Assembly: GCA_029553845.1 (NCBI GenBank)
Contig: JAKPKF010000366.1
Coordinates: 1 to 5,434, forward strand
Length of the DNA stretch: 5,434 bases
From: a bacterium
GTDB taxonomy: Bacteria; Patescibacteria; Dojkabacteria; SC72
Direction: 5' to 3'
Position 1 is the stretch's first letter, and each line of letters begins with the position of its first letter. The position numbers were made by a program, and so were the translations under genes. The notes below the pieces were generated by a model that had not been told where the DNA came from, did not search any database, and saw nothing but the letters and a program-made list of their open reading frames with translations. Below, piece by piece: positions 1-3,867 of the stretch.

Positions 1-673
1 CTGGAACTGTAACAGGTCCTCCAGATATTGCCATAGTTTTTAACCCGATAGAGGCCCATGCAGTAGACTGATCTGCTGTTGTTCCTAGTAAATTTTTACT
101 TGAATTATATATAGCAGCAAAATTCTGTCCAGAAGTTAAAATAACACCGGCAGTTGCTACATATAAATGTAAGTTAGTAATCAATAAAGGAGAAGAAGCG
201 TATAATTTTACTACAAATATTAATCCATTTGCTGTTGGAGCAGTTCCAGTGGTACAAAACACAGGACTATAGTTCCAAGCTTTATAGCCTCCACCTAATA
301 CTGGCCCTAACGAATTTTCGCTAGGAAAATCTACTCCTGCTGGACCTTGTGGTCCTATGCTTCCTTGCGGGCCAGTATTACCTTGTGGTCCAGTATTACC
401 AATAGGGCCTTGAGGTCCAGTATCTCCCGCTGGTCCTTGTAACCCTTGTGGTCCTTGAGGTCCAGTATTACCAATTAATCCTTGTGGCCCTATATCGCCT
501 TGTGGACCTTGTGGCCCTTGTGGCCCAATATTTCCTTGTGGTCCTGCTGTGCCACCTCCAACGTCTATTCCATCTGGAAATTTTGAGTTAAAAGAAAGTT
601 TATTAACTTCTAAAGTTGCTAATTTAGATAGCAGCGTAGAAAGTTTTGACTCTAGTAAATCAATAGAAGACAT
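1..673 (-). CDS. Collagen-like phage fibre protein (3' end beyond window)
   Basis: I translated this by hand: the frame is open from ATG at 673-671 to the window edge, giving 224 residues with no stop, so the C-terminus is missing. Residues 4-21 form an ideal heptad series (I4, L7, L11, L14, L18, L21), a likely short trimeric coiled coil. Residues 44-115 are 24 uninterrupted Gly-X-Y triplets, mostly GPQ with GNT, GPI, GDT and GPA, which is a collagen-like triple helix. Residues 116-224 begin a Thr/Ser/Ala-rich, probably beta-sandwich domain (for example [20 protein letters not shown]), resembling the outer domains of actinobacteriophage minor tail or receptor-binding proteins. The start overlaps the upstream stop as TAATG, so translation is probably coupled; only a weak GGTGG lies upstream. 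The trimeric fibre architecture is well supported. Whether the fibre sits on the head, a vertex or the tail is not decided. Leucine is mostly TTA (15 of 22). Confidence 0.9.
   Translation of the reverse strand, partial: MSSIDLLESKLSTLLSKLATLEVNKLSFNSKFPDGIDVGGGTAGPQGNIGPQGPQGPQGDIGPQGLIGNTGPQGPQGLQGPAGDTGPQGPIGNTGPQGNTGPQGSIGPQGPAGVDFPSENSLGPVLGGGYKAWNYSPVFCTTGTAPTANGLIFVVKLYASSPLLITNLHLYVATAGVILTSGQNFAAIYNSSKNLLGTTADQSTAWASIGLKTMAISGGPVTVP
329..544 (-). repeat. Collagen-like Gly-X-Y coding repeat, 24 triplets
   Basis: This tract encodes residues 44-115 of the fibre protein as 9-nt-periodic codons. GPQG is the dominant unit, and GNTGPQG recurs at residues 68, 92 and 98. At DNA level the 14-mer ggtccagtattacc (plus strand) is exact at 459-472 and 387-400, with a one-base variant at 369-382. 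The copies at residues 92-97 and 98-103 are directly adjacent 18-nt units that differ only at third codon positions. Such tracts commonly change in length by slippage or recombination while keeping frame, because every unit is a multiple of 9 nt. Confidence 0.93.
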
Positions 674-1080
674 TATTTATACACCACCCCATTATGTCTA
701 ACTGTTTTATTTTGACGTAAAGCCCATATAGCAAATTCTCTACGTTCCTCTTGAAGATCTAATTCTTCTTTATATTTGATAAGTTTCTTAGCGGCTTCTT
801 CTGCTTCTAATCTATCAAGAACATTTCCGTTATTATTATTGGCATTGAAAATAGCAGCAAGGACTCTATGATCTAACTCATCTTCTTTTAATGTCATTAC
901 CATATAAGAAGGAAGTCCTACAGGATTGTGCCATACAGCAAAAGGTTTAATATCAAAAGAATTACGATCTTTAGGAGGAATCCATCGTAATTCTAGAGTA
1001 GGATCATAGTCCTGTAATATTTCTGCTATACGTTGTGCTTTAACTGGCAAAGCGCCAGATTCACTTAATATAACTGTCAT
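673..1080 (-). CDS. Conserved-looking phage protein of unknown function, 135 aa
   Basis: I do not recognise a named family. The protein is soluble-looking, with no signal peptide or membrane segment. Residues 1-75 look like a compact alpha/beta domain containing [11 protein letters not shown] (29-39) and KPFAVWHNP (45-53). A short Asn run follows (residues 81-84, encoded by repeated AAT/AAC). A long charged helix spans about 87-121, rich in Glu, Lys and Arg with Leu/Ile/Ala, possibly a coiled coil. The C-terminus is basic. The start is ATG at 1080; its first four bases, ATGA, contain the stop of the 58-aa gene, and there is no good ribosome site of its own, so expression probably depends on coupling. 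Its stop shares a base with the start of the fibre gene. The position between capsid and fibre suggests a virion or assembly role, for example a fibre or head accessory protein, but this is inference. Confidence 0.85.
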   Translation of the reverse strand: MTVILSESGALPVKAQRIAEILQDYDPTLELRWIPPKDRNSFDIKPFAVWHNPVGLPSYMVMTLKEDELDHRVLAAIFNANNNNGNVLDRLEAEEAAKKLIKYKEELDLQEERREFAIWALRQNKTVRHNGVVYK

Positions 1081-1253
1081 TTTTGACCAACTATTTTAGT
1101 CTTTTCTCCTGCTAGTTTATACATATCAGATAAAGTCTTTTTAACTGCTCCTGTAGTAGCAAGTAGTCTCTTATATTCTCTATCCGCTAAAGAACCTGGG
1201 CCTTGTGCAGATAAAGAAGACATTAGCGCGTCTGATCTAGTTTGAGTAGCCAT
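1077..1253 (-). CDS. Small phage protein of unknown function, 58 aa
   Basis: I chose ATG at 1253-1251 because AGGAG lies 4 nt upstream at 1258-1262. A longer reading is possible from a GTG at 1289, but that start lies inside a strong hairpin with no ribosome site and adds the implausible residues MRNGPAISIRRK. The 58-aa product begins MATQTRSDALMSS. It continues with a GPGSLADREYKRLL segment and a helical, Lys-rich C-terminal half (VKKTLSDMYKLAGEK). There is no membrane segment or cysteine. It follows the major capsid gene and overlaps the 135-aa gene by 4 nt (ATGA). Small basic helical proteins in this slot can be head accessory proteins, but no specific role can be assigned. Confidence 0.78.
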   Translation of the reverse strand: MATQTRSDALMSSLSAQGPGSLADREYKRLLATTGAVKKTLSDMYKLAGEKTKIVGQK

Positions 1254-1257
1254 TTTT

Positions 1258-1262
1258 CTCCT
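1258..1262 (-). promoter_or_regulatory. Ribosome binding site deciding the 58-aa gene start
   Basis: On the minus strand the sequence reads AGGAG, then AAAA, then ATG. This strong Shine-Dalgarno favours the start at 1253 over the upstream GTG at 1289. It lies only 4 nt from the base of the inverted repeat at 1267-1303, so an initiating ribosome would probably contact or have to melt the lower stem. Confidence 0.75.
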
Positions 1263-1266
1263 AATA

Positions 1267-1303
1267 CTAATGGCCGGGCCGTTTCGCACGACCCGGCCAT
1301 TAG
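1267..1303 (-). terminator. Strong GC-rich hairpin after the capsid gene (terminator, attenuator or processing structure)
   Basis: The arms CTAATGGCCGGG (1267-1278) and CCCGGCCATTAG (1292-1303) are a perfect 12-bp inverted repeat. After one mismatch (1279/1291), three more pairs (1280-1282 with 1288-1290) close a 5-nt loop. The stem core is all G/C, in contrast to the AT-rich surroundings, so the structure would be very stable. It lies in the 69-nt gap between the capsid stop and the next ribosome site. On neither strand is the 3' arm followed by a run of T: the minus strand continues TATTAGGAG. A classical intrinsic terminator is therefore not demonstrated. Partial termination, protection of the capsid mRNA 3' end, or control of the downstream start are all possible. 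Confidence 0.5.
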
Positions 1304-1322
1304 CAGACTAGATTATTAAGAA

Positions 1323-2531
1323 TTAGCCTTCAGTAATATCTGCAAGTAGCCCTTGAGTATTCCTACGGTGGCAGCCTAGTTCAGAATACTGGTACATAAT
1401 AGCCTCATAAGCATCATAGCCCGAAACTCTATGCCACATAGAACCATCACGGTCCATGAACTCCCAATCTGCCTGACGATAGACAGTTAATTCATCTTCG
1501 TTAGCAAAGAACAAAGTATTCTTTGGGGCATCTACATCTACTGCTACAGGAATTTCACCCTTATCAGTTGTAAATGTAAGGCCAGTAAAACCACCACCAA
1601 AGTCTTTAGTATTGGTATACTGCCTCTGCTGAACTAGAAGGTTAAAGTAAGCACGACGAACACCGAGGTTAGAGAAAATAGCAGTAGTTTTACCGCCATT
1701 AGTACGGATTGAGTCTGCTAGAGCGATCATGAGACCTTCAGAAAGAGGTCTATTTACGCCAGAGTTAGAGTCTACTACAGCAGCCCAAATAGGCTCAGTT
1801 GCAGGATCAATATTATATAGAGAGCCAGTGGTCTTAAAAATCTTAGTAAAACCAGTCCACTCGCGGTTAACGTTACCAGTTCTAACAACAATATCGCCAA
1901 CCGCTGTAGAAACTACAGCACCGTCAAAGGTAATAACGTTAGTAGATACGTTAATACCCGTAATTTGCCGGTTAGAAGCCTTTACAGTTGGGTTGGGGTT
2001 ACCAAGAGTAGTACCATCAATAATATCAATCTGCATACCTGATTGGGCATACATAGCATCTTTAGCAAGGAAGGTATTAGTACCGGCAGTTAGAGTACCT
2101 GCTACAGCGATAGCACCAGAACCATCCCCATAAACCTGTCGGTTTTGATCTTTTGCTAGATCAGTCTTTAAACCATCAACCTCAGATTCAAGAGCACTAA
2201 TAAATGCTTGAGGATTAGTATTGACTAGTTCAATAGTTTGACCAGAAAGTCTAATACCGCCATAAAGGTATTTTAGACCGACACGAGCAGCATTGTATCC
2301 TTGCTGACCCGGAACAGGTAATGCTTCCATTTCATTTCTAGCGCCAATACCAGCATTACGTCTGGTCTTAACAGGGAACGTTACATAACGTCCGCTAACA
2401 TTAGTTTCAATACCTTCACTAGAGCGTGTAACACGCTTAATAGTAACGGCATCATCATTAAGTTGCTTACGTAGCCGAGGCTCGTAAATTTCTTTACAGA
2501 GGCTGGCTACTGTTGCTAGGGTAGCACCCAT
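1323..2531 (-). CDS. Major capsid protein, HK97 fold
   Basis: The 402-aa product has the length and order of an HK97-fold coat protein. It has an N-terminal arm (1-45) and a long beta/E-loop region (about 46-100, from GRYVTFPVKTRRNA to YLYGGIRLSG). A spine helix (about 106-133, AFISALESEVDGLKTDLAKD) ends in VYGDGSG. A Thr/Val/Gly-rich beta insertion covers about 140-225. The A-domain-like C-terminal part includes EGLMIALADSIR (265-276), the SNLGVRRAYFNLLV helix (287-300) and the closing strands to MWHRVSGYDAYEAIMYQYSE. ATG at 2531 is preceded by AAAGGA 9 nt upstream (2541-2546), inside the end of the scaffold gene, whose stop is 3 nt away. Translation is therefore probably coupled. The long N-terminal scaffold (delta) domain of HK97 itself is absent, matching the separate scaffold gene. 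Codons are less TTA-rich than in neighbouring genes, as expected for a very highly expressed protein. A family-level call is firm; a named type is not possible. Confidence 0.92.
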   Translation of the reverse strand: MGATLATVASLCKEIYEPRLRKQLNDDAVTIKRVTRSSEGIETNVSGRYVTFPVKTRRNAGIGARNEMEALPVPGQQGYNAARVGLKYLYGGIRLSGQTIELVNTNPQAFISALESEVDGLKTDLAKDQNRQVYGDGSGAIAVAGTLTAGTNTFLAKDAMYAQSGMQIDIIDGTTLGNPNPTVKASNRQITGINVSTNVITFDGAVVSTAVGDIVVRTGNVNREWTGFTKIFKTTGSLYNIDPATEPIWAAVVDSNSGVNRPLSEGLMIALADSIRTNGGKTTAIFSNLGVRRAYFNLLVQQRQYTNTKDFGGGFTGLTFTTDKGEIPVAVDVDAPKNTLFFANEDELTVYRQADWEFMDRDGSMWHRVSGYDAYEAIMYQYSELGCHRRNTQGLLADITEG

Positions 2532-2534
2532 TTT

Positions 2535-3365
2535 TTACTGTCCTTTACTTGAATTTATGAATGCGAGCGCTAAACCGCGCGTATCTTTAGGAGTTAAAGA
2601 GGTTACATCAATCGCATTTGAAGGTAATCCACCATTTGTAGGCATAATTTGTGGAGCAGATGGAGCAGTTCTTTGCTGTCCTGTTAATTGAGTTGCTCTT
2701 TGAACCGCCTTTTCAAGCGACATTCCAGATACTGCTAAACCCATAACAATATCTTCTGGAAAATCTCCATATTTAGTACGAAGATTATCTAGTTCTGTTG
2801 CAAGCGCTTGATCTGCTTCCGCTTCTTTTTTAGCCTGTTCTTGTGCAAATAAATATTGTGCTAAAACTTCTTGATTTTTCATAAGTTCTTTAAATTTGGG
2901 ATCATTTTCTATCCCAGGAAAATTACTAAAATCAAGTTCTTCTTCAATAGGGGAATTCTGGCCCTGGACTATAGGAGCAGTAGGTGAAGGATTATTTAAC
3001 CCCCACTCGGCTCCAAAAGTTTCAACCATTCTATCGTAGATAGCGCGAGGATTATCATTTAAGACTCTAAATACTTGATAAGCATTTGTTAAGTCTTCAG
3101 GATTTACACCTTGCTCTATAAAAGAATCAAATGGCTTATATTTAGTCTGTACCTCTGTAAAGTTCTTATCCCACTTACGAAGATGCGGAGTTACAAGTGG
3201 CTTAAACGGATCAGGAAGAACTCCTAAAAGTTCACTCCAAGCAGGATTAATAGCCTCAGGCTGTTGTTCAACTGGCCCTGGATTAATTACATCTGTACCT
3301 GTATCTGTAACCTGAGCGGCTACCTCTCCGCCTAATCCGCTTGTGTCAACTGTAAAATCCGACAT
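2535..3365 (-). CDS. Capsid assembly scaffolding protein
   Basis: The 276-aa acidic, hydrophilic, largely helical protein has typical scaffold architecture and position, directly before the coat gene. Residues 1-38 are low-complexity and probably disordered. NPAWSELLGVLPDPFKPLVT (40-59) and HLRKWDKNFTEVQTKYKPFD (61-80) lead into a conserved-looking segment with GVNPEDLTNAYQVF (86-99). Residues 155-200 form a Lys/Glu/Ala/Gln-rich probable coiled coil (LFAQEQAKKEAEADQALATE). A Pro/Gln/Ser-rich linker (228-256) ends in a short C-terminal helix with basic residues (TPKDTRGLALAFINSSKG), the usual coat-binding element of scaffolds. It would co-assemble with the capsid protein to form the procapsid and then exit. 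I see no Ser/His protease motif, so this is not a fused protease-scaffold. ATG at 3365 has AGGAG 5 nt upstream. The organisation recalls actinobacteriophage scaffolds; that comparison is from memory. Confidence 0.85.
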   Translation of the reverse strand: MSDFTVDTSGLGGEVAAQVTDTGTDVINPGPVEQQPEAINPAWSELLGVLPDPFKPLVTPHLRKWDKNFTEVQTKYKPFDSFIEQGVNPEDLTNAYQVFRVLNDNPRAIYDRMVETFGAEWGLNNPSPTAPIVQGQNSPIEEELDFSNFPGIENDPKFKELMKNQEVLAQYLFAQEQAKKEAEADQALATELDNLRTKYGDFPEDIVMGLAVSGMSLEKAVQRATQLTGQQRTAPSAPQIMPTNGGLPSNAIDVTSLTPKDTRGLALAFINSSKGQ

Positions 3366-3436
3366 TTTAACTCCTGTTGTGTTGCCGTACCATGAGTGGC
3401 CCTAGCACTTTTAGTATAGTTTGTAACGTCAAGCCT
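3366..3436 (-). promoter_or_regulatory. 71-nt leader of the scaffold-capsid pair with possible promoter
   Basis: This is the only sizeable gap upstream of the scaffold gene in an otherwise overlapping array. On the minus strand TATACT (3413-3418) could be a -10 element, with TTTAAA (3436-3441, overlapping the upstream stop) 17 nt before it. TTGACG (3427-3432) also resembles a -35, but it lies 8 nt from TATACT and 19 nt from a poorer TGCTAG (3402-3407), so no combination is convincing. The AGGAG ribosome site (3371-3375) is clear. A promoter here is plausible from context but weakly supported by sequence. Confidence 0.3.
3371..3375 (-). promoter_or_regulatory. Ribosome binding site of the scaffold gene
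   Basis: The minus strand reads CAGGAG, then TTAAA, then ATG. The 5-nt spacing and near-consensus match support the start at 3365 and efficient translation independent of upstream genes, since the nearest upstream stop is about 70 nt away. Confidence 0.75.
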
Positions 3437-3631
3437 TTAAATATTTTGATTATCGTTTTCAGAAGGTGTAGCTATATGCGCATCTGCCATTCCAAAAAGT
3501 GCAGCAAATAGTAGATTCCAGTATAGAACCTCTTGCTTATCTATATATCCTTTTACAGATAACAAAACACAAACAGCGAGAGCAACTCTATATGCCCAAC
3601 TACGTGCTGCTGGCTTAAGCAAATTTCTCAT
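3437..3631 (-). CDS. Small two-helix membrane protein, holin-like
   Basis: The 64-aa product has a basic N-terminus (MRNLLKPAARSWAYR) and a hydrophobic segment at about 12-29 (WAYRVALAVCVLLSVKGY). A short polar turn follows (DKQE, 31-34), then a second hydrophobic segment at about 35-53 (VLYWNLLFAALFGMADAHI), and a polar Asn/Glu-rich tail. This is a two-transmembrane hairpin with both ends probably cytoplasmic by the positive-inside rule. Small holins look like this, and comparable proteins occur near structural genes in actinobacteriophages, sometimes labelled holin or simply membrane protein. The start ATG overlaps the preceding stop (TAATG) and has GGAG 7 nt upstream. No endolysin is visible nearby, so a lysis role is uncertain; a role in infection or at the membrane during assembly is also possible. 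Confidence 0.82.
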   Translation of the reverse strand: MRNLLKPAARSWAYRVALAVCVLLSVKGYIDKQEVLYWNLLFAALFGMADAHIATPSENDNQNI

Positions 3632-3867
3632 TACTTTACTCCGGCTAAATCATCACTCATACGAAGTGCATACATCATATCATTTTTTGTCATTATGTTA
3701 AGTCTAGCAGCAGTATATGTAGTAGCACTTATTGCTGTAAGACGAGCACGCATAGCAGTAATATCTCGTGCATTTGTATCTGTAGTAGTAAGTGGAGAGG
3801 CAGTAGTACCACGACCTGCTCTTTTATCTACAACTTTTTGTCTATTTCCAATGTCAAAATTAGCCAT
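3631..3867 (-). CDS. Small phage protein of unknown function, 78 aa
   Basis: I prefer ATG at 3867-3865 (product begins MANFDIGNRQ) because GGAG lies 9 nt upstream within the portal reading frame. An in-frame ATG at 3882 would add five residues (MEQYQ) but has no purine-rich site before it. The preferred start overlaps the portal stop by 8 nt. The protein is basic and Thr/Ala-rich: a polar, probably flexible N-terminal third (about residues 14-34, with TTASPLTTTDTNARD) is followed by helical MRARLTAI and a second helix with NDMMYALRMSDD. It has no cysteine, membrane span or known motif. Its place directly behind the portal suggests a minor head or connector-associated protein, but no family is recognised. 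Confidence 0.8.
   Translation of the reverse strand: MANFDIGNRQKVVDKRAGRGTTASPLTTTDTNARDITAMRARLTAISATTYTAARLNIMTKNDMMYALRMSDDLAGVK

Noticed and set aside
329..544. CRISPR array or tandem repeat element
   Set aside because: The periodicity is 9 nt, in frame, and fully explained by Gly-X-Y codons; there are no spacers between constant repeats.
829..842. Short AAT trinucleotide run as a microsatellite of note
   Set aside because: It encodes only four adjacent asparagines in the 135-aa protein and is too short to suggest variability.
1254..1289. Upstream GTG start extending the 58-aa protein to 70 aa
   Set aside because: The start falls in the loop of the strong hairpin and has no ribosome site, whereas ATG at 1253 has AGGAG at 4 nt.
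1729..2133. Plus-strand open frame of 134 codons opposite the capsid gene
   Set aside because: It lies wholly within the well-supported capsid gene on the other strand, has no ribosome site or known motif, and is Thr/Val/Pro-rich in the way antisense readings are.
3395..3409. Inverted repeat AGTG-CACT in the scaffold leader as a terminator
   Set aside because: There are only four pairs around a 7-nt loop with no T-run in the reading direction; this is too weak to call.
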